NCBI GenBank assembly: GCA_020850835.1
Contig: JADZDX010000013.1
Coordinates: 1 to 64,000 of the forward strand
DNA length: 64,000 bases
Reading direction: 5' to 3'
DNA from: Fimbriimonadaceae bacterium
Lineage (GTDB): Bacteria > Armatimonadota > Fimbriimonadia > Fimbriimonadales > Fimbriimonadaceae
Positions within the stretch are counted from its first letter, which is position 1; each line of letters starts with the position of its first letter. The position numbers and the translations under genes were made by a program. Of this stretch, positions 38,115-47,077 are shown piece by piece. A model generated the notes under the pieces. That model was not told the origin of the DNA. It made no database searches and worked only from the letters and a program-made list of their open reading frames with translations.

Positions 38115-39653
38115 TTATTGGTTGGCCCATCGGTTGATCAGCCACCAACAGGCCTGGTCGTGAGGGACGAACTTGGGATGCGTGATGACCTCCCAAGCTG
38201 GCATATAACCAAGGGATCCATCACCGTAAGCGCGTACTCGCTGCATTACCTTTTCAACCCACTCCTTGCCAATCCGGCACCGTTCAATATCGGCTAAAGA
38301 ACCTCCGATGCGCTGGTGGTTCCACCGGGCGTATTTAGCAAGATCATCAAAGACTTGACGGGAGGCCGCTAGCTTTGCGACGGCTGCCTCAGTCTGGCCG
38401 CGTGCATAGAGTAGCCGAGCCTCCTCTGCGATCTTGACAAAGCTCATCCCGCTACGCAAGAGCATCGCCGGTCCCTTGTAGGCCTCCTCTGGGGCGACCA
38501 TTAAGGCTTTCTCGGCAATCTCAGCGGCTCGATCCCCCCGTTCTTCCTCGGCAAGATCCTCGGCATGATGCATCCACAATAGGAATGGATTGCTCATCAA
38601 AAGGAGCCGAGTCTTGAGCCAACTCCTGATTTGGGCGGGGGTAAATCCGCCGCCAAGCGACGCCAGATTCTCGCTCATCAGTCTTGCCCATTCTTCATGG
38701 GCTCCACTCTCACGACCGTATTCCTCATAGAACGAGACTTGGCTACCGTTCATGATCGCCGCGCTAGCCCGCAGGGCTGGAAACAGCGTGTCGTAGGCCC
38801 CGAACATGCCGCATTCCCATGTCGTTACGCACTCGCCAAAGAGGTTGAGCTCCCGAACATCGTCGGCCACCTCACGAACGTTCCTTTCGCTGGCCTCAAC
38901 ATGCTGCCAGGTTGCATTATAGGTCTGAATTGCAGGACAACCCACTACCTCGAACCCTTGTTCGCGGAACACCGACGCCCATTCAGAAACCCCCTTAAAG
39001 TACTGCCACTCAAAGATCAGAGTGCTCTTGGGCATGAAGTCGAGAGCACGCGGATGATCATGGAACATATCTCCCCACACGGCAGGCCGGCGGCCCTTCT
39101 TAACGACCGCCTCGGCAAGCGGACCGAAATGAGCTCCGTAAAGGAGCGCCTTTCCATCATCCTCTCTACTGTTTTGACAAAGTAGTTCATCAATGCGCGC
39201 CTTGCTCGCGTCGCTCGCCCCTAACTGCCAAGTTTCGTCGCCCCCAATATGGATGATCTCGCTGTCGAAAATAGTGCAGGTATCTTCAATTATTTGGTGA
39301 CAAAGCTCTACAAAAGCCGGGTTAGCAGGGGACGCTTGAAGTCCGGAAAAAAGCTCTTCACGAAATTGCTTACCGGTCTCGGTATAGAGGAACCCCTCAA
39401 AGTGGCCCAGTAGATTTATAAAAGGAATCAGCACTAAACTTGGAAATTCTGATCGCAACCGCGCGATCATCTCCGGCGTAACGCAACCTTTCCCCTGAGC
39501 CCAGGGCGTCGAAGGGTAGGCAAACCGGTGCTCCATGTAGAGGCCGAGGGCATCAAAGCCGGCTTCCTGAGTGAAAGATGCGATCTGGTAGAGGTGGTCA
39601 ATTGTTGGCGCCTGCTCGCGAGCGAGGTCATAAGTCCACATCTTCAACTGCAT
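38115..39653 (-). CDS. Glycoside hydrolase family 20-like beta-N-acetylhexosaminidase
   Basis: The TIM-barrel part carries the GH20 catalytic pair as IIHIGGDETWQLG (Asp-Glu). Upstream is YQIASFTQEAGFDALGLYMEH and LVLIPFINLLGHFEGFLYT, downstream TLIFEWQYFKGVSEWASVF. From the ATG at 39653 (MQLKMWTYDLAREQ) it is 512 residues with no signal peptide, so it probably acts in the cytoplasm on imported amino-sugar oligosaccharides. The longer frame to 39884 runs antisense through pepA. The C-terminal helical third (about 330-512) replaces the usual N-terminal GH20b domain. The gene is divergent from pepA with about 30 bp between starts. Confidence 0.82.
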   Translation of the reverse strand: MQLKMWTYDLAREQAPTIDHLYQIASFTQEAGFDALGLYMEHRFAYPSTPWAQGKGCVTPEMIARLRSEFPSLVLIPFINLLGHFEGFLYTETGKQFREELFSGLQASPANPAFVELCHQIIEDTCTIFDSEIIHIGGDETWQLGASDASKARIDELLCQNSREDDGKALLYGAHFGPLAEAVVKKGRRPAVWGDMFHDHPRALDFMPKSTLIFEWQYFKGVSEWASVFREQGFEVVGCPAIQTYNATWQHVEASERNVREVADDVRELNLFGECVTTWECGMFGAYDTLFPALRASAAIMNGSQVSFYEEYGRESGAHEEWARLMSENLASLGGGFTPAQIRSWLKTRLLLMSNPFLLWMHHAEDLAEEERGDRAAEIAEKALMVAPEEAYKGPAMLLRSGMSFVKIAEEARLLYARGQTEAAVAKLAASRQVFDDLAKYARWNHQRIGGSLADIERCRIGKEWVEKVMQRVRAYGDGSLGYMPAWEVITHPKFVPHDQACWWLINRWANQ

Positions 39654-39683
39654 GACAATAGTATGCAGTGGTACCTTCTTAGG

Positions 39684-41072
39684 ATGTTCGCCAGCATCCA
39701 GGCCAGTGCCGACACTTCCGCTTCTACGAAAGCCATTTTCCTCAGCCCAGCCCTTAAGGCACCACAGGGCATTTCGTCGATACCATCCAAGTTTAAGGGC
39801 AGGCGAGGCGAAGTCAAAGAAATCCTTGATGACAACGGGCGCACCTTTCTGATCGGCACAGGAATCGACGGCGACACCTTCCATGCGGCTGGGGTGTTGG
39901 GTCGAAAGCTAGCTGAGCTTGAGATTGCAGAAGTCCGCGTCCTAGGCGACTATGACGCAGTTCAGCTCGGAGCTGGCCTCGGGGTCCTTGGTTGGAATCC
40001 GACCCAGTTCAAGGGCGCCGGCACCCCGAAGAAGGAACTCGTGAGTCTCACGGTCCAGTTGGAAGAAATCGACGCCTTCAAGAGGGGACAGGGGGTCGGA
40101 GACGCAATGAATCTGAGCCGAGACCTAAGCCTCACCCCTCCCAACATTGCGACTACCGACTTCATTGCCATACAAGCCGAAAAACTGGCCGAAGATGCGG
40201 GCCTTGAGTGCACTATTCTCCGGGGTAAGGACCTAGAGAAAGAGAAACTGGTCGGCCATATCAATGTTGGAAAGGCCAGCGAGAATGCGCCGTGCTTCAT
40301 CCGCCTCGCTTACAACCCCAAAGGGGCTGAAGGAAAGCCGGTCGTTTTGGTCGGTAAAACCATGTGCTATGACACGGGTGGACTTAGCCTGAAGATTAGC
40401 GGCAGCATGGTGGGCATGAAGCAGGATAAGGATGGAGGATGCGCAGTCTTAGGCGCGATGCACCTTATTGGCAAGACCCTCAAACCGAGCGTGCCGGTTG
40501 TCGCCTTGCTTTGTGTCGCTGAGAACTCGGTTAGCGACGAGGCCTATCGTCCGGATGACATCCTGACCTATCGCAATGGGGTGACGGTTGAAGTCACCAA
40601 TACCGACGCCGAGGGTCGCCTCGTCCTCGCGGACGGTCTCTGCTGGGCTTGTGACCAAGAGGACCCAGGGGTCATTGTTGATATTGCTACTTTGACGGGC
40701 GGCGTAGTGACGGCGCTTGGCAAGGTCTACGCCGGTGGATTTGGTAACGATGAAGAATCTTACAGTGCTATGAACGCGGCAGCCACGGCGACCGGAGAGC
40801 GAGTTTGGAGATTGCCTCTGCATGAGGACTATCGCGAAATGATGAAATCTCCGGTCGCTGACATTCTGAACTCAAACCCAAATCGACAAGCCCATCCCAT
40901 TCAGGGAGCCGCGTTCCTCTCCTACTTTGTGAATGAAAGCACGCCGTGGATTCACCTTGACATTGCGGGCGTCCACAATGCAGAGAAGGACAACGGCCCG
41001 TTCATCAAGGGACCAAATGCGTTTGGGGTCCGCCTACTAGCAGAGTTTGTTGCCAGTTGGAAAGGTAGCTAA
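39684..41072 (+). CDS. pepA: Leucyl aminopeptidase (M17)
   Basis: The C-terminal catalytic domain is intact. Metal and active-site motifs are VVLVGKTMCYDTGGLSLK, MKQDKDGGCAVLGAMHLIGK, VTNTDAEGRLVLADGLCW and DIATLTGGVVTALG. The M17 family uses two metal ions to remove N-terminal residues in the cytoplasm. ATG 39684 (462 aa) gives MFASIQASADTSASTKAIFL, in keeping with the family N-terminus. An upstream ATG at 39663 would add seven residues, and the longest frame from 39528 is antisense to the GH20 gene. The stop codon overlaps the convergent small membrane protein gene by 4 nt. Confidence 0.92.
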   Translation: MFASIQASADTSASTKAIFLSPALKAPQGISSIPSKFKGRRGEVKEILDDNGRTFLIGTGIDGDTFHAAGVLGRKLAELEIAEVRVLGDYDAVQLGAGLGVLGWNPTQFKGAGTPKKELVSLTVQLEEIDAFKRGQGVGDAMNLSRDLSLTPPNIATTDFIAIQAEKLAEDAGLECTILRGKDLEKEKLVGHINVGKASENAPCFIRLAYNPKGAEGKPVVLVGKTMCYDTGGLSLKISGSMVGMKQDKDGGCAVLGAMHLIGKTLKPSVPVVALLCVAENSVSDEAYRPDDILTYRNGVTVEVTNTDAEGRLVLADGLCWACDQEDPGVIVDIATLTGGVVTALGKVYAGGFGNDEESYSAMNAAATATGERVWRLPLHEDYREMMKSPVADILNSNPNRQAHPIQGAAFLSYFVNESTPWIHLDIAGVHNAEKDNGPFIKGPNAFGVRLLAEFVASWKGS

Positions 41073-41437
41073 GCAGTCCGTTTCTTGGCCATAAAGTGAG
41101 CTGAAGACAGCGCAAGCAGAACGAGCAACCCCACGACCCAAAGGGTCAGATTAGGCCAAGGCTTCCAGGTGGATTCTGTGATACCGACTAACTTCATCTT
41201 GCCATCCACACGAGTCGTCAAGGCAAACTGAATGGTCATGAGGAGGGCCAAGACCGATGCCCCAATGTACGCTAAGCGGGGCTTACTTGGGACCAAGCAA
41301 AAGCAGACAAGAAGCAATACCCCTACTCCCCCGCCCGCAATGAGGGACGGGATGCTCCCCTTGCTGGAATAGGCTTCAATTCCTACGCCAAGATTGAAGA
41401 GTCCGTACAAGCCGACGAGTGCGCGGGGCCAAGCCAT
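41069..41437 (-). CDS. TMEM14-like small membrane protein
   Basis: The 122-residue protein has about four hydrophobic helices. LFNLGVGIEAYSSKGSIPSLIAG-type sequence in the first half matches the GIxGYxKxGSxxSLxAG signature of TMEM14 (Tmemb_14) proteins, known in eukaryotic mitochondria and some bacteria. A polar insert (TTRVDGKMKLVGITES) separates helix 3 and helix 4, which is unlike the compact 100-residue family members. Function is unknown; transport of porphyrin or fatty acids has been proposed for eukaryotic relatives. flhA lies 17 nt downstream on the same strand. Confidence 0.6.
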   Translation of the reverse strand: MAWPRALVGLYGLFNLGVGIEAYSSKGSIPSLIAGGGVGVLLLVCFCLVPSKPRLAYIGASVLALLMTIQFALTTRVDGKMKLVGITESTWKPWPNLTLWVVGLLVLLALSSAHFMAKKRTA

Positions 41438-41454
41438 GACCCAATTGTACCGGG

Positions 41455-43545
41455 CTAAGCCGCCGCTTCAGTCTCAGGTTGAACTTGTCCAACGAACTCG
41501 ACTTCCGCCCGTGATGACACCTCGTTATAGCTGAGGACATGAAGTTGCGGGATATATCTCTCTACGAGTCGCCGTAGAGGTAAGCGCAATGACGCCGAAC
41601 AAAGAACCACGGCCTGAATGCCTTGAGCCATTGCGTTTTCGGTCTGCTCACGGATACTTCGAATGAGACCTTGCTGCGTCGCGGGATCAATCGCAAGGAT
41701 GCTTCCGCCTGCAGTGAGCTGAATCTGTTCGGTCAATCGTCGCTCCAAAGTTGGATCCAAGGTAATGCAGTAAAGCTTGTTTTCGTGGTCGAGATATTGG
41801 CGGGTAATGGTACGACTGATCGCCGATCGGACAAGCTCGCCCATCTGCTCTGGGTCCTTAACGCGGCCAGAGTAGTCGGCCATCGTTTCGAGAACAGTGA
41901 CCATGTCGCGGATCGGCACGCGCTCGCGCAATAGGTGCTGGAGGACTTTCTGAATATCACCAATCTGAACCACGTTCGGAACCAGTTCCTCAACGACGGC
42001 GGCATTGACCTGCTTGGCGTTTTCGACAATCTGGGCGACTTCTTGTCGGGAAAGAAGCTCGGCAGCATAGGCCTTCACGATTTCGCTCAAGTGGGTGCTG
42101 ATCATCGCGCTCGGTTCGATGACGGTGTAGCCATTTCTTTCGGCGACATCGCGGACTTCGCGGCTGATCCAAATCGCATCAAGCCCAAACACGGGATCCT
42201 TTGTTACCTGCCCTGGAATCGGTTGGATGACCCCTCCACTATTGATTGCCAGAAGCAGGTCCGGCTCGGCGGTAGCTCGGGCCACCTCCTCACCGCGCAC
42301 CTTGATAACGTAGTTGTTAGGCGTCAGCGTGATGGCATCGCGAATCCGAACGCTGGGCATCACGTAGCCGAGGTCAATCGCGATTTGGCGCCGGGTCGCT
42401 GTGATCCTCTCTGGAAGATCACCGCCCGCCTTGATATCCGCGAGCTTGGTGAGGCTATAACCGATTTCGATTTCCAGCGGGTCAACACTCAGTAAAGGCA
42501 TGACCGCTTCCGGCGAAGAGGGCGCGGGCCCGGCAGAAACTTGCTCCTTGGGGGCTGGATCAGCCTTGGGGCTTGTGAACTTGGTGATGAGATCGCCGTT
42601 CTTTCGGATGAATCGGCTCAATGCAATGAGCCCCCCTCCCACGCCTAGGAAGATGATCGTCGGAAAGCCGGGCACGAAGCCGAACAGACAAAGGAAAGCG
42701 CCGCTGGTTAGAATGGCCTTCTCTTGACTGGCGAGCTGGGAAAAGACTTCCCCACCCATGCTCCGCTCCTGACCGGCACGGGTCACCAGCAAGCCGCTAG
42801 CAGTAGAGACCAACAGGGCTGGAATTTGGGCAACGAGGCCCTCGCCGACGGATAGAAGGGCGTAGCGCTGGAGAATCTGAATGGCGTCGCCTTCTCCCCG
42901 GAAGAAGCCTACGGCGAAGCCACCGATGACATTAATGATAATTATGAGGAGAGCTGCAATGGCATCGCCCTTGACAAACTTGCTTGCACCGTCCATCGCA
43001 CCATAGAAGTCAGCCTCTTGCTTGACCTCCTTGCGCCGCTTTCGGGCCGCTTCCTCATCAATCAGCCCCGCGGCCAAATCAGCATCAATGGCCATCTGCT
43101 TACCAGGCATGGCATCCAAGGTGAACCGGGCTACGACCTCTGAAACACGACCCGCACCATTGGTGATGACCAAGAACTGAACGGCCATCAGGATAAGAAA
43201 GGCGACAAATCCAACGACAAAGTCTCCTCCCATGACAAAGTTGCCAAAGGTCTCAATGACATGGCCACCATCACCATGGCCGAGAATGAGTTTTGTCGCC
43301 GCGATGCTCAGGGCAAGTCGAAACAGCGTTGTCACCAAGAGCAGCGACGGGAAGATGCTGAACTTCATCGGCTCATCAACGTTCACTGCGCTCAACAGAA
43401 TCAGTACAGAACTGGCGAGGGCGATACAAAGACCGAAGTCAAGGAGCCAGGTGGGTAGCGGAAGCACCAGCATCGCCACGACAATCAAGAGACCCACTCC
43501 GAGGAGCAGATCTGTATTCTTAAGGAGACGCTGGAGAGCCTTCAT
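41455..43545 (-). CDS. flhA: Flagellar biosynthesis protein FlhA
   Basis: FlhA is the export-gate membrane protein of the flagellar type III secretion system. The N-terminal half has eight or so helices (LGVGLLIVVAMLVLPLPTW, then FSIFPSLLLVTTLFRLALSIA). The FHIPEP signature region is recognisable as RVSEVVARFTLDAMPGKQMAID followed by DLAAGLIDEEAARKR. The cytoplasmic ring domain includes LRERVPIRDMVTVLETMADY. It has 696 residues, full length, and EAAA at the end. No flhB, fliPQR or other flagellar gene is adjacent, so it is an orphan in this window. Two hairpins precede the start. Confidence 0.95.
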   Translation of the reverse strand: MKALQRLLKNTDLLLGVGLLIVVAMLVLPLPTWLLDFGLCIALASSVLILLSAVNVDEPMKFSIFPSLLLVTTLFRLALSIAATKLILGHGDGGHVIETFGNFVMGGDFVVGFVAFLILMAVQFLVITNGAGRVSEVVARFTLDAMPGKQMAIDADLAAGLIDEEAARKRRKEVKQEADFYGAMDGASKFVKGDAIAALLIIIINVIGGFAVGFFRGEGDAIQILQRYALLSVGEGLVAQIPALLVSTASGLLVTRAGQERSMGGEVFSQLASQEKAILTSGAFLCLFGFVPGFPTIIFLGVGGGLIALSRFIRKNGDLITKFTSPKADPAPKEQVSAGPAPSSPEAVMPLLSVDPLEIEIGYSLTKLADIKAGGDLPERITATRRQIAIDLGYVMPSVRIRDAITLTPNNYVIKVRGEEVARATAEPDLLLAINSGGVIQPIPGQVTKDPVFGLDAIWISREVRDVAERNGYTVIEPSAMISTHLSEIVKAYAAELLSRQEVAQIVENAKQVNAAVVEELVPNVVQIGDIQKVLQHLLRERVPIRDMVTVLETMADYSGRVKDPEQMGELVRSAISRTITRQYLDHENKLYCITLDPTLERRLTEQIQLTAGGSILAIDPATQQGLIRSIREQTENAMAQGIQAVVLCSASLRLPLRRLVERYIPQLHVLSYNEVSSRAEVEFVGQVQPETEAAA

Positions 43546-43550
43546 TCAAC

Positions 43551-43591
43551 TGGCCCATTCGGGGCCAATTGGATTGTCGGCTAATACCGAC
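43551..43591 (-). promoter_or_regulatory. Two hairpins upstream of flhA
   Basis: GTCGG-TATTAG-CCGAC (43576-43591) and TGGCCC-CGAAT-GGGCCA (43551-43567) are perfect stems in the 57 nt between the MATE gene and flhA. The second ends 5 nt before the flhA ATG, where a Shine-Dalgarno would be expected. They may reduce flhA translation or separate the two messages. Confidence 0.35.
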
Positions 43592-43602
43592 TGATTCTGA
43601 AG

Positions 43603-45009
43603 CTAAACGATCACGGTCTTCCACTGACCGCGCTTCCAGTAGACCATGGCAAGGAGCCCTTGGGCGACCTGTGAGAGGGACATCGCGATCCAGCCGCCGG
43701 TGGACCCGAGCGCAAAAGCCGGATGCGTGAGGATAAACGCCAAAGGAACCCTAATGGCCCACAGTGTCGCGATCGTAATCCACATTGTGCGCTTAGCATC
43801 CCCTGCGCCTTGCATCGCCCCGATGAGCACCATCGCGTACCCAAACATCATCTCGGTCGCGATAAGAATCCGAATGTAGTTTGCCGCCTCCACCGCCACT
43901 CCCGGCTTATCCCCGCCCGTGAGCAGGGTCGCAATGTGGGGGGCAAAGATGAAGATCGGAATCGACACAACTAAGATGACAATGGCAGCATAGTGCCCAG
44001 CCGTCCAGCCGAGGCGCTCGGCTCGGCTAGGATCCTTGGCCCCTAGGCTCTGGCCAACCAGAGCACCCGCAGCCACCGAAAGGCCAAAGGCGGGCATGAA
44101 CATCATGCCTTCAAGCGCGATGCCCACCCGCAAGGCCGCGAGGGCATCGGCGGCGGTCGGAGTGTTCCGAAGGATCATGGTGAAGAAAGTGAAACTTCCT
44201 ACACGCAACAAGGATTGCAACGCACTCGGTATCGCAATGGCCTGAATACGCTTGACCCAGTCCATGCTGGGCACCTTGAACCGAGCCTGACCAAGTTTCG
44301 TTCGTTTGGTGTAGATAAAGTAAAGGATCGCGCTCGACCATCCGCTCACCGCAATGGCAATTCCAGCGCCCGTCAGTCCAAGACCAAGCCCGGGAGCTTC
44401 AAATGGAAGGAAGCCATGATGTCCGTTCGGATAGATGAGAAAGAAATTGAGGATCATATGTAGCAGAATTTGAATTCCGCTAATCACCATCGGCGACTTG
44501 GTATCGCCAATCCCTCGCATAGATCCACTAAGCGTCGTAAACACCGCTGTGGCGGGAACTCCAAGAGCGTAAGCAGTTAAGAAATTCCTGAATAGGGTTG
44601 CAGCCTCGGCATTCCCGGCGGGCACCAGAAAGGGGGCAGCGAGCGGCGCGAGCACCAGGCAAGCCGCCGCCAAGATTAGCCCGATAACAAATGAAAGACT
44701 CAAGCACTGACGGTTCGCCTCCCGATACTCTGCAGGATCATCCGCACCGTATGCCCGGGCCACCATTGCGGTCGAAGCGACGCTGATCGTCATGGCGAGC
44801 GAGAACATCAGAAAGATTACGTTCAACGCCGCCCCATGAGCGGTCAAAGAATTGACCGAAAGATGACCTACAAAAAAGGTATCCAGCAAACTGTTGACTA
44901 CCTGCAAGCCGTTCAGGGCAACAGCGGGCCAAGCGAGAGCCCAGACCACCTTGCCATCTACTCTCATCCGCCTACGCGCTTTGAGTAGGGCTCGTTTGGT
45001 GGTCACCAT
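43603..45009 (-). CDS. MATE-family multidrug/cation antiporter
   Basis: The 468-residue protein has twelve predicted helices in two homologous halves. Typical segments are WALAWPAVALNGLQVVNSLLDTFFVGHLS, TAMVARAYGADDPAEYREA and, in half two, GALVGQSLGAKDPSRAE. The two QSLGAKDPSRAE/ARAYGADDPAEY elements are the paired MATE signatures. It exports cationic compounds in exchange for Na+ or H+; substrate unknown. A basic N-terminus (MVTTKRALLKARRRMR) stays inside. TAGAAT ends 8 nt before the ATG. It is divergent from the AIM24-like gene. Confidence 0.9.
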   Translation of the reverse strand: MVTTKRALLKARRRMRVDGKVVWALAWPAVALNGLQVVNSLLDTFFVGHLSVNSLTAHGAALNVIFLMFSLAMTISVASTAMVARAYGADDPAEYREANRQCLSLSFVIGLILAAACLVLAPLAAPFLVPAGNAEAATLFRNFLTAYALGVPATAVFTTLSGSMRGIGDTKSPMVISGIQILLHMILNFFLIYPNGHHGFLPFEAPGLGLGLTGAGIAIAVSGWSSAILYFIYTKRTKLGQARFKVPSMDWVKRIQAIAIPSALQSLLRVGSFTFFTMILRNTPTAADALAALRVGIALEGMMFMPAFGLSVAAGALVGQSLGAKDPSRAERLGWTAGHYAAIVILVVSIPIFIFAPHIATLLTGGDKPGVAVEAANYIRILIATEMMFGYAMVLIGAMQGAGDAKRTMWITIATLWAIRVPLAFILTHPAFALGSTGGWIAMSLSQVAQGLLAMVYWKRGQWKTVIV

Positions 45010-45017
45010 GCTTACTT

Positions 45018-45023
45018 ATTCTA
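45018..45023 (-). promoter_or_regulatory. -10 element of the MATE gene
   Basis: TAGAAT on the minus strand ends 8 nt before the ATG at 45009, predicting a 5' leader of about one or two nucleotides. Confidence 0.42.
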
Positions 45024-45065
45024 TACTCATTTGTCTGCTAAACCATTCCCACTGGGCCCAATCGC

Positions 45066-45722
45066 ATGCAAGTCGAGCTTCTTCATCAACCCGCTTCCAC
45101 CATTGCCAAAGTTACATTGAGACATGGCGAGTCAGTCCGAGCCGAGAGCGGGGCCATGATCGCGATGACACCGACTATTGAGGTCAAATCCAAGCTGGAG
45201 GGAGGAATCGGTAAGGCTCTCGGACGGTTCCTGGCGAAGGAGAGTCTATTTCAATCCACCTTTACCGCGTCGCTCGGTCCGGGCGAGGTCTTACTGGCCC
45301 CAGCGGGACCCGGTGATGTTGTGGCCGTGGAGCCACGCGACGGGTTGATGGTGACCAGCGGGTGCTACCTTGCGGGCGACCCAGGCATAAAGTTCGAAAC
45401 GATTACCTCGGTGAAGAACTTCTTCAGCGGAGAAGGCATATTCCTCATGCGAGCCAGCGGAGACGGCAAGATACTGCTCAGCAGCTATGGGGCGATCCAT
45501 CCCGTGCAACTTCAGCCGGGGCAACAGTATCTGGTTGACACCGGACATTTGGTGGCTTTCTCCGCCAGCCTTGGGTATCGCTTGAGGAAGGTGGCAAGAG
45601 GCCTGCTCAACACGATCAAAAGCGGCGAAGGAATCGTGGTGGAACTGACAGGTCCCGGCATCGCGTACCTTCAGACACGCACCCCCCACCCCTTTGGTGT
45701 AGCCACGGGTGGAAACGACTAG
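45066..45722 (+). CDS. AIM24 / TIGR00266 family protein
   Basis: The 218-residue beta-rich protein begins MQVELLHQPASTIAKVTL. Signature stretches are VRAESGAMIAMTPTIEVKSKL, GGIGKALGRFLAKESLFQ, GEVLLAPAGPGDVVAVE and VDTGHLVAFSASLGYRLRK. Members form a trimeric beta fold and are of uncertain role (yeast AIM24 is mitochondrial). It ends one base into the next gene (TAGTG), so the two are cotranscribed. No signal peptide, so cytoplasmic. Confidence 0.87.
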   Translation: MQVELLHQPASTIAKVTLRHGESVRAESGAMIAMTPTIEVKSKLEGGIGKALGRFLAKESLFQSTFTASLGPGEVLLAPAGPGDVVAVEPRDGLMVTSGCYLAGDPGIKFETITSVKNFFSGEGIFLMRASGDGKILLSSYGAIHPVQLQPGQQYLVDTGHLVAFSASLGYRLRKVARGLLNTIKSGEGIVVELTGPGIAYLQTRTPHPFGVATGGND

Positions 45723-46096
45723 TGATCTGGCGCAAGTCCTACCAAACCCTTATCAAAGGGCCTTGCAGGGTGCCGCAATTGTCGTTTGAAGGACGGGCGG
45801 CGCTATTGGCGGCACCAACGGCTGATGGCTTTCGTGAACTCGAGGTCTGGCGCCGCCTCTGTGAAGCTGAGTTGCCCATTCCCTACTGGCTCGGGGCAAT
45901 TGAGTTTGACGCATTGCACCTGATTTCACCACCTTCACGGCACGATCGGCTCATCCGACTCGGTGAGGAGTGGGTTGGCGTTGCCGGAGATGCACCTTGC
46001 CTCGCGCTCATCGGGCAAGGAAACGAGGCCGAAGTCCTCATGCTTGGGTCGCCAACAGAAGATGCTTGGGCCGAGTTCCTTCGGATCAGCACCTAG
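45722..46096 (+). CDS. Hypothetical protein, 124 aa
   Basis: The GTG start shares its G with the TAG of the AIM24-like gene, which supports translation by coupling. The product is soluble, with WRKSYQTLIKGPCRVPQLSF, then LPIPYWLGAIEFDALHLISPP and CLALIGQGNEAEVLMLGSP. I do not recognise a family. Two cysteines, no membrane segment. The stop codon overlaps the convergent reductase gene by 4 nt. Confidence 0.6.
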   Translation: MIWRKSYQTLIKGPCRVPQLSFEGRAALLAAPTADGFRELEVWRRLCEAELPIPYWLGAIEFDALHLISPPSRHDRLIRLGEEWVGVAGDAPCLALIGQGNEAEVLMLGSPTEDAWAEFLRIST

Positions 46097-47073
46097 GCTT
46101 GAAGATCCATGTCACTACTGTGGCCCGGAAACAGTTTCGCCTCCGGTTCGATGAGAGTCTTTGCCACGCACACCGCTGTAGCCGCCTCACCAACCCCTGT
46201 AGCAATGAGCTTGAGTTTCCCGTCGAAGGTACACACATCGCCAACAGCAAACACTCCAGGGCGGTTTGTTTGATAAAGGTGATCAACCACTATCTGGTTC
46301 TTCTCAATCGTCAAGCCCCACTCCTTGAGCGGCCCCAACGAAGACTTAAAGCCGATGTTTACGATGACCGCATCGCACTCTAGGATCGAACGCTCTTTCG
46401 TCTGGGTGTCCTCCAACTCGATAGCGGATATCTGCTCATCGCCCTGAATGGCGGCCACGGTCTTGAAGAGATGAAACCCGATGGGCAATGCTTGAACCTT
46501 CGCCACCGTATCCTCATGAGCCCGGAACCCATCTCGGCGATGGACGATACAAACATCGCTGGCAACCTCCGAGAGCGCTAGGGCCCAATCGAAAGCACTA
46601 TCTCCACCGCCAATGACGGCCACCCGGCGTCCTGCGAAATCAGCAAGGTGGCGCACGCCATAGGAGAGACCCCTCCCTACCCAACTCTCTTCATCGGCAA
46701 GGCCAATCTTCGTAGGCGAAAAGGCACCAGCTCCCGCCGAGATTATCACGGTCTTCGTTGGCAAATGCAAGCCGCTTCTCGTGCTGATAACCAGTTCATC
46801 ACTCAGTGACTCGGCTGTGTCACCAAGCACCACCTGGGGAGAGAACTGAGTTCCCTGTTGGGCCATTTCTCGCGCAAGATCCTTGGCCAAAATCTTGGGA
46901 AAGCCCGGCATATCGTAGACATACTTTTCTGGATACAGGGCGGTCAGTTGACCTCCAAGTTCTGGCAACGAATCTATGATCCTCACTGACATGTTGCGAA
47001 GGCCAGCATAGAAGGCAGCGAACAGACCGACGGGTCCGCCGCCAATAATGGTCACATCTACTTGGTCAGTCAT
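46093..47073 (-). CDS. Ferredoxin--NADP(+) reductase, thioredoxin-reductase-like
   Basis: The protein (326 aa) has an FAD fold (IIGGGPVGLFAAFYAGLRN), ELGGQLTALYPEKYVYDMPGF, an NADPH fold (VAVIGGGDSAFDWALALS, HRRDGFRAHEDTVAKV) and the C-terminal FAD-binding RPGVFAVGDVCTFDGKLKLIATG. It lacks the CxxC dithiol of thioredoxin reductase, which marks the YumC-type ferredoxin/flavodoxin NADP+ reductases. It would exchange electrons between NADPH and ferredoxins. It lies 4 nt downstream of the DUF5990-like gene in a three-gene set. Confidence 0.9.
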   Translation of the reverse strand: MTDQVDVTIIGGGPVGLFAAFYAGLRNMSVRIIDSLPELGGQLTALYPEKYVYDMPGFPKILAKDLAREMAQQGTQFSPQVVLGDTAESLSDELVISTRSGLHLPTKTVIISAGAGAFSPTKIGLADEESWVGRGLSYGVRHLADFAGRRVAVIGGGDSAFDWALALSEVASDVCIVHRRDGFRAHEDTVAKVQALPIGFHLFKTVAAIQGDEQISAIELEDTQTKERSILECDAVIVNIGFKSSLGPLKEWGLTIEKNQIVVDHLYQTNRPGVFAVGDVCTFDGKLKLIATGVGEAATAVCVAKTLIEPEAKLFPGHSSDMDLQA

Positions 47074-47077
47074 TCAG

